Source of the DNA: Bdellovibrionales bacterium
Lineage (GTDB): Bacteria; Bdellovibrionota; Bdellovibrionia; Bdellovibrionales; UBA1609
Direction: 5' to 3'
Assembly (NCBI GenBank): GCA_016714165.1
Contig: JADJNU010000002.1
Location: forward strand, 806,001-870,000
Length of the DNA stretch: 64,000 nucleotides
Below the pieces are notes generated by a model. That model saw only the letters and a list, made by a program, of their open reading frames with translations. It was not told the origin of the DNA and did no database searches. The translations under genes were made by a program, and so were the position numbers. The first letter of the stretch is position 1, and every line of letters begins with the position of its first letter. Positions 26,587 through 35,581 of the stretch are shown here, one piece after another.

Positions 26587-28109
26587 CATCTTCTCCCCCA
26601 CTGATGAGTCCAAGGGCTGATCGTCTTGCCTTCATTATGTTCTCTCCCATTTCCTGAACCCGGAGCCGCCAAGCAAGTAGAGGAATTCACGCCGACTGGA
26701 ATCTGTCGATATAACTCCGCTGCGATATTCTGTTCAAAGGATGATTTTTCCTTTCGCTTAATTCCGTGGGGGAAATAACAATCAATAAAATCAGTTTTCA
26801 TGGTCCCATCAATAAATTGGGAATGAGATAAAATCTGAATAAGATAGGGTATATTCGTCTTCACTCCGAAAATAATTGTGTCTTTCAAAGTGCGAATCAT
26901 CTTTTGAATCGCTCGTCCGCGCGTTTCGTCCCAGACAATCACTTTTGCAATCATTGGATCATAAAAGCTTGTTATTTCATCCCCAGAATCAAACCCGATT
27001 TCCAATCTCCGTCCTGGACCATACGGAAAATGATATGACCCCAAACGACCCGTACTCGGAATTCCTGCTTGATAAGGATCCTCAGCATAAATTCGACATT
27101 CAATGGCGTGACCGTGTGGAATCGGTAATTTTGGCCATACCAGACTCTGTCCCATCGCTGTAAATATTTGAGCCTTTACCAAATCAACGCCCATTACCAG
27201 CTCAGTGACAGGATGCTCCACCTGCAAGCGCGTGTTCATTTCCATGAAATAAATTTCTCCATCCTGGAGAAGAAATTCGATAGTTCCGGCACCCACATAT
27301 TTTGCTTCCTTAGCAATTTGAATTGACGTCCGAGCTAGCTTTTCGCGAAGTTCTTCTGACAAGGAAGGCGACATTGCCTCTTCAATGATTTTTTGATGCC
27401 GCCTTTGAATCGAACACTCTCGATCAAAGAGGTGATACACTTTTCCGCTGCAGTCCCCAAAAATCTGAACCTCAATGTGCTTGGCCTTGTCGAGATATTT
27501 TTCAAGAAAAATTCGATCTGAACCAAAAGAGCTAAGACCCTCACGTTGTGAAGATGCAATGGCCTCCTTAGCTTCTCTGAGGTGCCGGACAACTTTCAGG
27601 CCGCGACCTCCCCCGCCCCCTGCTACCTTAACAATAACTGGAAATCCAATTTTCTCCATTTCTGATAGCAAACGAGACTCAGATTGATCATCGCCCTGGT
27701 ACCCGGGGATAACGGGGCCGCCTGCTCTTTCTACCATTTTTTTTGCTGATATTTTATCACCAAATAATCGAATCACTTCTGGAGCAGGGCCGATAAAACA
27801 TATTCTTGCCTTCAAACAAGCATCTGCAAACTCCGCATTCTCAGAAAGAAAACCAAATCCCGGATGTATTGCATCCACTCCCGCACTCAAAGCCCCTTGG
27901 ATATTTGTGTCTATATTCAAATAGCTCTGATTTGTAGGTGCAGGGCCGATACAAACTCTCTCATCTGCCAGGCGAAAAGCTGTCGTTTCTCTGTCCACAT
28001 CCGAATGAAGCAAAACCGTCTGTATCCCCAATTCCTGACAAGCACGTATAATGCGAACCGCAACCTCACCTCTATTAGCAATCCCAATCTTTTCAATTTT
28101 TAAACTCAT
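26586..28109 (-). CDS. liuD: acyl-CoA carboxylase biotin carboxylase subunit
   Basis: 507 residues. The ATP-grasp biotin carboxylase of a methylcrotonyl-CoA-type carboxylase. Blocks: IANRGEVAVRIIRA, HPGFGFLSENAEFA, KVAGGGGGRGLKVV (ATP loop), HIEVQIFGD, ECSIQRRHQKIIEEA and EMNTRLQVEHPVTE with the catalytic Glu/Arg. It stops after the BC domain, at TGA overlapping the BCCP start. The ATG at 28109 overlaps the liuC stop. Context (liuB, liuC, mvaB) favours methylcrotonyl-CoA over acetyl-CoA. Confidence 0.88.
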   Translation of the reverse strand: MSLKIEKIGIANRGEVAVRIIRACQELGIQTVLLHSDVDRETTAFRLADERVCIGPAPTNQSYLNIDTNIQGALSAGVDAIHPGFGFLSENAEFADACLKARICFIGPAPEVIRLFGDKISAKKMVERAGGPVIPGYQGDDQSESRLLSEMEKIGFPVIVKVAGGGGGRGLKVVRHLREAKEAIASSQREGLSSFGSDRIFLEKYLDKAKHIEVQIFGDCSGKVYHLFDRECSIQRRHQKIIEEAMSPSLSEELREKLARTSIQIAKEAKYVGAGTIEFLLQDGEIYFMEMNTRLQVEHPVTELVMGVDLVKAQIFTAMGQSLVWPKLPIPHGHAIECRIYAEDPYQAGIPSTGRLGSYHFPYGPGRRLEIGFDSGDEITSFYDPMIAKVIVWDETRGRAIQKMIRTLKDTIIFGVKTNIPYLIQILSHSQFIDGTMKTDFIDCYFPHGIKRKEKSSFEQNIAAELYRQIPVGVNSSTCLAAPGSGNGREHNEGKTISPWTHQWGRR

Positions 28110-28894
28110 TTTATTTTCGATTGCCATTTTGGCAATCGCCTTTCAAAAAAGGAACGAATTCCCTCTTGACCTTCAAGACCAACCCTTTTTTCAGCGATTA
28201 CCTGAGTCGTCATTTTTTTAATTTCCGACCAATCTTGACAATCTCTTACTCTGGCAATGAGCGACTTCGTCTCCCGTACGGCTTCTGGACCAGCTTGCTT
28301 TATAAAGTTCAGATTCTCCAATACCTTGCCACTGCACTCAGCTTCAGACCCCACAAACTGAATAAGTTCCGCATTCAAGGCCTCCAATGCTGAAAAGGTC
28401 CGTCCCGTTAACATAAATTCCCGACCTGCCGCAATTCTTATTTTCTTAAATACGAATGGACTAATCACAGCGGGAACCAAACCAATCTTCACCTCACTAA
28501 AACAAAATTTTGTCGACAGCTCCGCAGTTGCAAAATCAGAAATTGCCACTAAACCAATTGCGCCACCCATCACGCTGCCATGAACATGAGCAAAGATCGG
28601 AACTGGACACCTCATGCCCGCATCAAACATCAAAAAGAGAGCTTCTGCGTCCCGTTGATTTTCCTCAAATGAAAATTTAGCCATGGAGCGCATACTTTCA
28701 AGATCTGCTCCTGCACAAAAACTTTTTCCCTCTCCCCTCAGAGCCACAGCTCGTATGGACTTGTTTAATGAGGGCAAAGCAAAAGCCTCTGTTAGTTTTC
28801 CGATCATTTCAGTGTCCATGGCATTGTGCACATCTGGACGCGTGAGAATAATGTTTAGTATCTCATCTTGTATATTAGTCTCGATTTTTGCCAT
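28106..28894 (-). CDS. liuC: methylglutaconyl-CoA hydratase-like enoyl-CoA hydratase
   Basis: 262 residues of the crotonase fold. ALRGEGKSFCAGADLESMRSM supplies the oxyanion loop and HGSVMGGAIGLVAISDFATA the catalytic helix. The FSEVKIGLVPAVISPFV stretch is the usual one of methylglutaconyl-CoA hydratases. In the leucine pathway it hydrates 3-methylglutaconyl-CoA to HMG-CoA, the substrate of mvaB. A general crotonase cannot be excluded by sequence alone. About 200 bases separate it from liuB. Confidence 0.82.
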   Translation of the reverse strand: MAKIETNIQDEILNIILTRPDVHNAMDTEMIGKLTEAFALPSLNKSIRAVALRGEGKSFCAGADLESMRSMAKFSFEENQRDAEALFLMFDAGMRCPVPIFAHVHGSVMGGAIGLVAISDFATAELSTKFCFSEVKIGLVPAVISPFVFKKIRIAAGREFMLTGRTFSALEALNAELIQFVGSEAECSGKVLENLNFIKQAGPEAVRETKSLIARVRDCQDWSEIKKMTTQVIAEKRVGLEGQEGIRSFFERRLPKWQSKIK

Positions 28895-28980
28895 GACCCA
28901 AACCTGCGTTTCTTCTTTTTGATTTTTTAGCTCTGCACTTCTGGCCCTGCACTTCTAGCCTTGCGGCTTTAGCACTCGTT

Positions 28981-30588
28981 TTACATTCTAAAAACGCCAT
29001 GAGACTTTTCTGGCCAAGGTCGGTTAAAACTGGCGCTCAAGCCTAAAGCCAGCACTCGACGAGTGTCCGCCGGATCGATGATCCCATCATCTCAGATGCG
29101 AGCACTGGCATAGTAGGCTGAACTTTCTGCGGCGTACTTTGCCAGAATAGGACGCTTGAATTCCTCCTGTTCAGCTTCGCTAAGATCTCTCCCCTCTTGG
29201 GCCATCTGATCCAATTTTACTCGCAACAAGACATTCGCCGCCTGTTCTCCACCCATGACCGAGATTCGAGAGTTTGGCCACATCCACATCTGCCGAGGCT
29301 GATAGGCTCGCCCGCACATCCCGTAGTTTCCGGCCCCATGAGATCCACCAATGACAACTGTGTACTTGGGTACGCGAGCTGTGCTGACGGCCATCACCAT
29401 CTTCGCCCCATGCTTTGCTATCCCTTCATTTTCATATTTCTGACCCACCATAAATCCCGTGATATTCTGAATAAATACCAATGGGATGGCCCGCTGGTCG
29501 CAAAGTTCAATAAAATGCGTGGCCTTCAAGGTACTTTCACTAAACAAAACTCCATTATTGGCAATGACACCAACAGGATACCCCCAAATATGAGCAAACC
29601 CAGTAACGAGTGTTGTGCCGTAATTTTCCTTAAATTCATGGAAACGACTTCCGTCAACAACACGGGCTAATATTTCACGTACGTCGTATGGCACTCGATG
29701 ATCACGCGGAATAATTCCATACATCTCCTCGGCTCCAAAAAGTGGATCCTCCACAGCTTGAGTTTGAACGGAAACCATTTTTCGTCGATTCAAATAGGAT
29801 ACTATTTCTCGCGTAATTTCGAGGGCGTGCTCATCATCCTCTGCAAAATGATCTGTCACCCCACTCACTTCGCAATGCACCCTTGCTCCGCCCAAATCTT
29901 CCGCAGAGACGACTTCGCCCGTTGCAGCCTTGACGAGAGGAGGTCCTCCCAAAAAAATCGTACCGCGATCTTTTACAATCACGTTTTCATCGCTCATGGC
30001 TGGAACGTAGGCCCCACCTGCCGTGCAACTTCCCATGACCACTGAAATTTGCGGAATTCCTTCAGCTGACAAGCGAGCTTGATTATAAAAAATTCTTCCA
30101 AAATGATCTCGATCAGGAAATACCTCGGCCTGCAGAGGCAAAAATGCCCCTCCACTGTCAACGAGGTAGATACAAGGAAGACCATTTTCTAAAGCTATCT
30201 CCTGTGCCCGAAGATGTTTTTTGACTGTGATCGGGAAATAAGTTCCCCCTTTTACTGTGGCGTCATTGGCCACAATCATGCACTCTTGCCCGTTAATGGA
30301 ACCAACTCCAGTCACAATCCCAGCACAAGGAGCTGAACTGCTGTACATCTCAAAAGCCGCAAAGGACGAGAATTCCAAAAATTGCGATCCGGGATCAAGA
30401 AGTCGTCGAATCCTTTCGCGCACAAACAGCTTTCCTCGGCTCTCATGCTTTTCCCGAGCCTCTTTGCCGCCTCCTTGCTCTATGAAGGACAGTCGGCTTC
30501 GATGAGTCGCAATTAAGCGAGCCATGTGTTCAGAATTTGAACGAAACTCTGCGGAACTTCGATCTATGCGAGACTTTAATGTGGTCAT
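28981..30588 (-). CDS. liuB: methylcrotonyl-CoA carboxylase beta, in-frame UGA near the end
   Basis: Carboxyltransferase subunit. The frame is closed by TGA at 29092-29094, giving 498 residues with GCHEEIYK-free, ordinary crotonase-type blocks (GRIFYNQARLSAEGIPQI, VVMGSCTAGGAYVPAMSDE, ITGFMVGQKYENEGI, GNYGMCGRAYQPRQMW). Reading on in the same frame gives DDGIIDPADTRRVLALGLSA and ends GVFRM at 28981, the C terminus found in the family. The UGA falls where the family has Trp in the ARxWDDG block. The read-through product would be 535 residues, the usual length. GAGGTAAAAAA precedes the ATG. As written the last 36 residues are lost. Confidence 0.88.
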
Positions 30589-30638
30589 TTTTTTACCTCA
30601 GCAAAAATTGACTTGCCCTGCTCAACCCAAAAAAACGT

Positions 30639-31280
30639 CTACTCACCCAAAGAAAGGCGGGTCTGCCATTCAATTTTAAAACTCACTTCGGCCACCAACA
30701 AATCCTGGTCGTTAAGCACAGAAAGAGAAAGATCATATTCACCCAGTCCTCTTTGTCCTTGGACCACCCGAATCCTTTCTCTGTCCTGTGCCGTCAATCC
30801 GTAGCGAATTTTTAAGGACGGACCCCACTCCCCAAGTCTGTTCAATCGAACTTCTGTGACAGTCAAGCGATCAGCCCCGGACAACATATACCTTTCCCAA
30901 AACAGGCGTAAAGTCTTCTCTGCTCCATAGGTGATATGGGAAGCTTCCATTCTTGAGCCAAAACCAGGAGAAACAGAAATCGCGGCCGTTAGCACCTCGC
31001 CATTCCATTCCCATAGACTATAACTGGGCGAACGTCTGAAAAATCTCGAGGACCCTAACGCGATGTTTAAAGCCAGTTGGGTCGCCTTTGGACTCACAGA
31101 TTCAAATAAATAAACAAATTTATTGGGCCGGGCTCGGATTTCACCCCAAAAGGAAGAATGGAGTTCCTCGCTTATCTTAAGCTTTTTATCCTGAAGACTC
31201 GCCTTGAGGCTCTTGCTTGCCTCATATATCCAATTTCGAGGATCTAGCTCCTTTAACCTCTTATTTGCAAATTTACTCAT
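30639..31280 (-). CDS. protein of unknown function upstream of liuB
   Basis: 213 residues. No family recognised. It is soluble, rich in basic residues and has no signal peptide. The C-terminal half alternates hydrophobic strands (LTVTEVRLNRLGEWGPSLKI; DLLVAEVSFKIEWQ) that could form a hotdog-like sheet, which would suit an acyl-CoA thioesterase beside an acyl-CoA operon, but this is guesswork. The ATG has GTAGGAACAACC upstream. It is 50 bases from liuB on the same strand and is probably cotranscribed. Confidence 0.6.
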   Translation of the reverse strand: MSKFANKRLKELDPRNWIYEASKSLKASLQDKKLKISEELHSSFWGEIRARPNKFVYLFESVSPKATQLALNIALGSSRFFRRSPSYSLWEWNGEVLTAAISVSPGFGSRMEASHITYGAEKTLRLFWERYMLSGADRLTVTEVRLNRLGEWGPSLKIRYGLTAQDRERIRVVQGQRGLGEYDLSLSVLNDQDLLVAEVSFKIEWQTRLSLGE

Positions 31281-31347
31281 GGTTGTTCCTACATAAAAGG
31301 TAAGTTAGAATGATCTCGGAGCATACTCTGGCTAATAGGATTGGAAA

Positions 31348-31773
31348 ATGAAATACCTTAGTTTGATCGTATTCTTGATTGCGTTACAATGGACTTGGTC
31401 CTTTAGCCATCGTCCCTCAAATATTTCTGAATCCGCGCATGTCGGAATCCAGGTTGATTTAAAGAAAATTATCTCGGACTACATCACGGAGAATTTACCC
31501 ACCTCGCGTAATTTAAAATTTGAAAAATTTTGGAGTGAGCAGTTAAAGAAAAACGTGGTCAAGGCTTCCTTTGTTTATTCCTTCGATGACGAAGATCAGG
31601 AATCAGGAAATGCTCGAGTCGTCATCGAAGGCTACGCTATCCTCAACCGTGACTCAAAGGTTGACGAAACTTTTGATTACTGGAACTTGGACGAACTGTA
31701 CATACTCAACAATAAGATTGATTTTAAAGATCCAATGCTTATTGACCTCCAGAAGGACGGCACAAAAAAGTGA
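31348..31773 (+). CDS. small secreted protein of unknown function
   Basis: 141 residues. A signal peptide (LSLIVFLIALQWTWS) is followed by an acidic domain of alternating strands with no family match that I recognise. AGGATTGGAAA precedes the ATG. Its stop overlaps the GTG start of the methyltransferase (GTGA), so the two are coupled. Confidence 0.6.
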   Translation: MKYLSLIVFLIALQWTWSFSHRPSNISESAHVGIQVDLKKIISDYITENLPTSRNLKFEKFWSEQLKKNVVKASFVYSFDDEDQESGNARVVIEGYAILNRDSKVDETFDYWNLDELYILNNKIDFKDPMLIDLQKDGTKK

Positions 31774-32810
31774 ACGAAAAATTCATTGCCATCGATGAAG
31801 ATGGTTTCTTCCTCATTAAGGGGCAGCGTCTTGAAAACGAGGATTACTGTCACACTCTTTTTTTGAATCTACAGAGGGATGAAAAGGGGAGAATCTTTAG
31901 CGCTGTAAATGACCAAAAGCTGTGGATAGAGGCCTTCGATGAGCCTCTCATTGCAAAACAAATCAGCAAAAATCCAGATGGCACATGGACTGTTTATTTT
32001 CACTACGGATATTCCACACCACTTATTCTCGAGAGACTTTCGCTGGATGAGTGGGATCGATTTCACGGTATGACGCCCAAAGGAGTGCCATTTGTTCTTT
32101 CTCGGTCCGCGCAGGCTGATTTTTTTCAGAAATTAGATAGCTTTGACGACCACTCCATAGTCGCTGACGGAAATTCAGTTCCCATTCCATCCTGGCTACT
32201 CGATGACCGCGCCGTCAACAGAGGCGAATTCTGGAATCAAAGGTACCAGAACAAAGATACCCCCTGGGATCTTGACAGACCCGCCCAGGCTCTTGAACAG
32301 GCTATTTCCCAATTGAAGATTCCGAAACAACGAATTCTGGTACTAGGCTGTGGAACGGGAACCGATGCTGCCTATCTGGCGAAACTTGGCCACATAACGA
32401 CGGGGGTGGATATTTCTGGCGAGGCCATTCAGCAAGCAAAGGAAAAGTTCGGCCATGTGAAAAATCTCAATTTCCTCAATGCTGATGTTTTTCAGCTTCC
32501 TCAGGCGCTTCATAAGTCATTTGATTTGGTTTTCGAACATACTTGTTATTGTGCTATTTCCCCCTCTCGACGCAATGAGCTTGTCGAGGTCTGGAGGCGA
32601 GTTCTTGTGAGTGATGGCCACATTCTAGGAATTTTCTTTACCATGGATCGCAGAGAGGCTCCCCCTTTTGGAGGCAGCGAATGGGAGATTCGCCAACGCT
32701 TGCATAAGAGTTTCGACTTTCTCTATTGGACCCGCTGGAAAAAATCGATTGAGAGCCGACAGGGCGCAGAACTCGTTGTTTTTGCAAGACGCAAAGACAA
32801 TCTCGTCTGA
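31770..32810 (+). CDS. TPMT-family SAM methyltransferase with N-terminal extension
   Basis: 346 residues. From about residue 150 the fold is a class I SAM methyltransferase of the thiopurine methyltransferase family: FWNQRYQNKDTPWDLDRPA, then the SAM loop VLGCGTGTDAAYLA and FEHTCYCAISPSRR. Members act on small sulfur, selenium or halide acceptors. Residues 1-140 form a separate strand-rich domain (FLIKGQRLENEDYCHTLF; VYFHYGYSTPLIL) that slightly recalls DUF1285 proteins. The GTG at 31770 overlaps the previous stop. Substrate unknown. Confidence 0.78.
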   Translation: MNEKFIAIDEDGFFLIKGQRLENEDYCHTLFLNLQRDEKGRIFSAVNDQKLWIEAFDEPLIAKQISKNPDGTWTVYFHYGYSTPLILERLSLDEWDRFHGMTPKGVPFVLSRSAQADFFQKLDSFDDHSIVADGNSVPIPSWLLDDRAVNRGEFWNQRYQNKDTPWDLDRPAQALEQAISQLKIPKQRILVLGCGTGTDAAYLAKLGHITTGVDISGEAIQQAKEKFGHVKNLNFLNADVFQLPQALHKSFDLVFEHTCYCAISPSRRNELVEVWRRVLVSDGHILGIFFTMDRREAPPFGGSEWEIRQRLHKSFDFLYWTRWKKSIESRQGAELVVFARRKDNLV

Positions 32811-32835
32811 TTTTTTTGTTATTATCTTGTTATTA

Positions 32836-32868
32836 TAAAAAAGAGGGACGGGGGATTAAACCCGTCCC
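32836..32868 (-). terminator. Rho-independent terminator of rnpB
   Basis: On the minus strand GGGACGGG (8 bp stem) pairs across an 8-base loop with CCCGTCCC and is followed by TCTTTTTT. It lies 18 bases past the 3' end of RNase P RNA. Confidence 0.88.
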
Positions 32869-32885
32869 ACAAATGAGACATCTCT

Positions 32886-33241
32886 GCGGATATACGATAA
32901 GCCGGATTCTGTCTGACCGATAAAAGATGTCTTTTATCCGCCTGGCAGTCATTCCTCTGAGAGCAATATTGCTATTACCCTTATGCAACCTACCCGAAAG
33001 CTTCGCGCTGGCCGCGCTCTATCACTTTCCTATTTGGTCTTGCTCCGCGCAGAGTTTGGCTGTTTTCACTCCAGCGGCTCCCTAAGAGTCTCCCATTTCC
33101 AACTCTAAGATCAGTGCCCTGGACATTCTCTCTGTTCCACTGTTCCTCACCTCACGGTGGAGGGGCGTTACCCCCTGCGCTGCCATTTGGAGTCCGGACT
33201 TTCCTCTCAACCCGAAGGCGAGCGACTGCCTGTACATCCGC
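32886..33241 (-). ncRNA. rnpB: RNase P RNA (class A)
   Basis: The catalytic RNA of RNase P, which trims 5' leaders from tRNA precursors. Read on the minus strand it begins GCGGATGTACAGGCAGTCG, with GAGAGGAAAGTCCGGACTCC and the GCAGGGGG-type loops downstream, and ends ACAGAATCCGGCTTATCG, all canonical RNase P blocks. The 5' GCGGATGTAC pairs with the 3' GTATATCCGC to make helix P1, which sets both ends, 356 bases apart. A promoter and a terminator flank it. Confidence 0.95.
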
Positions 33242-33247
33242 GTCTGC

Positions 33248-33276
33248 CTTGTATCACAATCTGTCTTTATCTACAA
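33248..33276 (-). promoter_or_regulatory. rnpB promoter (sigma-70 like)
   Basis: TTGTAG at -35 (33276-33271), a 17-base spacer and TACAAG at -10 (33253-33248), with an extended TG two bases before. Initiation about seven bases on matches the P1 end of rnpB. Confidence 0.5.
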
Positions 33277-33321
33277 TCCACCAGATTTGGAGATTTGCTG
33301 ATGACTTAAAAAGACATAGAT

Positions 33322-33349
33322 TTGACTCATTTGGAGAACTCTCTAGAAT
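33322..33349 (+). promoter_or_regulatory. sigma-70 like promoter for the 29-residue ORF
   Basis: TTGACT (33322-33327), a 16-base spacer, then TAGAAT (33344-33349). It lies 60 bases before the small membrane ORF at 33409, divergent from the rnpB promoter. Confidence 0.5.
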
Positions 33350-33408
33350 TTTTTTTATAAAACAACGACAATAGAAAGGTCAAAACAGTCCGTTGGAGGA
33401 AGACCGAT

Positions 33409-33498
33409 ATGCCGAGGCAAATATTTATTATTACAATTCTTGCTGCTGGTTCAGTCGCCCTTATTTTCCAAAATCTCAATTTTTTCAGTAGCGCCTAA
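33409..33498 (+). CDS. 29-residue membrane peptide
   Basis: A short frame, MPRQIFIITILAAGSVALIF then QNLNFFSSA. One hydrophobic span preceded by a single Arg. The ribosome site GGAGGA ends eight bases before the ATG and a promoter lies upstream, so it is more likely real than chance. A single-pass inner-membrane peptide of unknown role. It does not look like a toxin of a known type I system. Confidence 0.55.
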   Translation: MPRQIFIITILAAGSVALIFQNLNFFSSA

Positions 33499-33522
33499 AA
33501 AAGAGCAAGCCTTGTCTTGTCT

Positions 33523-33888
33523 CTAGGGCTTCAAATGACCAGGATCGGAATTTAATATCTCCAGGATATCCTGTTCGATAAATTTATCGGCGGCCTTACG
33601 GCATTCTGCAAAATAGCCCTTTTTTCCCTGCTCGATGTAGGTCCTCACGCAGCCGGCACTATAGGCCGAGCGAGCCAATTCCACAGCCGCTTTTAAGGAT
33701 ATAAGATCCTCCCCATTCTTTAGCGCTGTTTCGAGAGACTGAGACTTACGGGAACTGGCGCACCCATTTCCAAATAAGAGACAGAGGGTTGTGATGTATA
33801 CCAGGGGCCGAAAAATTACTGAAAAGACTTTTGAGTAGGGCAAATATTCTCCAAAACTGTTATTGGTAGACCTATATGGCTGTAACAT
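33523..33888 (-). CDS. small lipoprotein of unknown function
   Basis: 121 residues from the ATG at 33888, which has TCTGGAGG about ten bases upstream; an upstream in-frame start at 33975 has none. The hydrophobic LVYITTLCLLFGNGCASSRKS is a lipoprotein signal with Cys at the lipobox. The mature part is a helix with three Cys (GCVRTYIEQGKKGYFAEC). Probably exported and lipid-anchored. Family not recognised. Confidence 0.6.
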   Translation of the reverse strand: MLQPYRSTNNSFGEYLPYSKVFSVIFRPLVYITTLCLLFGNGCASSRKSQSLETALKNGEDLISLKAAVELARSAYSAGCVRTYIEQGKKGYFAECRKAADKFIEQDILEILNSDPGHLKP

Positions 33889-33901
33889 TAGATTTTGTCC
33901 T

Positions 33902-34332
33902 CCAGACGAAATCCAAGGGTTTTCACATACTAAGCATATTCCGCTGATTAAGTCTAAGGAGTTCCTCCAGCGCAAATATGTGACGGAGGGGCTTTCTATT
34001 CAGCAAATCGTGGAAATGACTGTGTCCTGCAAAACTGCAGTGAAACGGTATCTGAAGGAAGCCGGAATCCCACTTGTAAAGAAGATATGAGACCTGGTCC
34101 ACCTGGCTATGGGGAGCACAATGCAAAAGGCCGCAAGGTTCCTAACAAAGCTGAGTTGGAGGTAACTGATAGAATTAAGGACCAACACCGGCAAGAGCTA
34201 TCAGCCACTCGAATTGCACAACTTATGCCTTCGCTCGGCTTACCTACCAAGAAGGGCGGCAAATGGCACGCCAAGACCATTCTAAAAATCTTGAGGCAAT
34301 TTGCTAAACAAACTGGACAAGAACAGAATTAG
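33902..34332 (+). pseudogene. HTH / recombinase-like protein, frame-broken
   Basis: Two frames join with a one-base shift near 34085 (ATATGA). The first ends with a helix-turn-helix-like stretch (LSIQQIVEMTVSCKTAVKRYL). The second has PGYGEHNAKGRKVPNKAE and LPTKKGGKWHAKTILKIL, the recombinase-domain style of serine recombinases and related proteins, where a GR..P..GE...I...R..G pattern is common. There is no catalytic resolvase domain upstream. The start is unclear. It is probably a fragment of a mobile-element gene at the edge of the accessory island. Confidence 0.45.
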
Positions 34333-34913
34333 GGTCTTGAGAAGGAAAGTGCCATTGACAAGTTCATTTGAGCAGGTACAACTTTTTTATTCAGAAAGTC
34401 GAACGCCTCTTGACTTCTTCGATTGTCAAATCCTGCATCAAGATGGACAAATTCTTTTAAGTAAGCACCCACTTGCGTAACAATCGGTTTTGTATCCAAC
34501 TGAGCCTCGTAGGCATCAAACATCGTCGTTAGCACTGCAAGTTGAGGTTTGGGTTGATTGGGTATTCCGCCGGGCGGGATGCGATTCTTGATGCGAATAT
34601 CGGCCAAATAGACCAAGTACTGATAGGTAATATCCATGAACTTTCCATAAGCAGTGGGTGACTCGTTAAGCGCCTTCCATCGTACAGCTAAAGGAAGAAG
34701 GTCAGGATCTTCAACGACTCGATCAAGTGCATCGAAGTTGTAATAGCTAAACGGGACATGTCCATTGCGCCAATGAGCATTTCTCCAACTCGATCCAAGC
34801 CCCTCAGCTGTCAAGTTTCCCGCTAAGGCACCACCACAAGACATCCCAAGCGCTAACGGCGATTGAAGTGTCAAGACTATGCACAACGGTGCCGCAAATC
34901 GGAAAAATGTCAT
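34329..34913 (-). CDS. secreted protein of unknown function
   Basis: 194 residues from the ATG at 34913, chosen because GTTGGAGG lies ten bases upstream and a signal peptide (FRFAAPLCIVLTLQSPLALG) begins at once; an upstream in-frame start at 34946 has neither. The mature part is helical with NAHWRNGHVPFSYYNFDAL. No family recognised. Its stop overlaps the recombinase-like frame on the other strand. Confidence 0.55.
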   Translation of the reverse strand: MTFFRFAAPLCIVLTLQSPLALGMSCGGALAGNLTAEGLGSSWRNAHWRNGHVPFSYYNFDALDRVVEDPDLLPLAVRWKALNESPTAYGKFMDITYQYLVYLADIRIKNRIPPGGIPNQPKPQLAVLTTMFDAYEAQLDTKPIVTQVGAYLKEFVHLDAGFDNRRSQEAFDFLNKKVVPAQMNLSMALSFSRP

Positions 34914-35212
34914 AAGCACAAAGCCTCCAACGGCGTTTAAACGCACGCTACCAACTCAATGAATTTACTGCAGGAGAAATCTCAAATCTAGTTGAAAGTT
35001 GGGGGCACCAGCCCTTCTGAAAGGATTCCACTACTTTACAAAAAGAAAGGCAGCCTCATGAAAATATCGTAGGTCCCGATTACGCACAGTCAGGGGATGT
35101 GTGCAAGTGGACCTCCCAACGAGTATCTGCATATAGCTGGCATATTTGACTTTGGGGCAGTGCTTTTGGGCTGCGTGAACTGTCCCCTCAATTGACATCC
35201 TAGGTAATTGGA

Positions 35213-35502
35213 ATGAAACATCAAAAGGACCGTGCGTCTCTCAAATTCGAGGCGCTTTTGGTTGAAGGCTCCAAAGACAAGCGAAGCCAGTACACCCAAG
35301 AGTACGAGGCCACTGTCGAACGAATTGATGCTGAAATGACATTGATGCTGAAATGACAAAGCTTCAGGCACGTTTTGATACTTTGGAACCAAGTCAGGAT
35401 TTCCGGACTGATGGATTCTTTGATGAGTTCAGAGGTCAGTTGAAAGTCGCACGAAAGAATCAGGATCTAATTTCAAAAAAGGCAGATCCACGCATGAGAT
35501 GA
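35213..35502 (+). pseudogene. small charged ORF broken by a 17-bp duplication
   Basis: The frame starts ATG 35213 and reads KHQKDRASLKFEALLVEGSK. A 17-base segment, attgatgctgaaatgac, occurs twice in tandem (35324-35340 and 35341-35357). With one copy removed the frame runs to TGA at 35500-35502 as a 90-residue charged protein (LQARFDTLEPSQDF, GQLKVARKNQDL). With both copies it stops 14 codons later. No family recognised. It is a clean slippage-type duplication. Confidence 0.5.
35324..35357 (+). repeat. 17-bp perfect tandem duplication
   Basis: Two exact tandem copies of attgatgctgaaatgac. It causes a frameshift in the surrounding frame. Confidence 0.9.
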
Positions 35503-35581
35503 CTGAGACTTTGGACAAAGTCCACCATCGACCAAGTAGACCCGTAGACCCCGAGCAACGCGAAGGATATTCCAGGAACCT

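Noticed and set aside
29092..29094. General UGA=Trp recoding
   Set aside because: Several intact genes here end with TGA in the expected place, including the STAS gene and liuC.
33114..33374. 86-residue plus-strand frame
   Set aside because: Lies antisense on rnpB; the RNA explains the sequence conservation.
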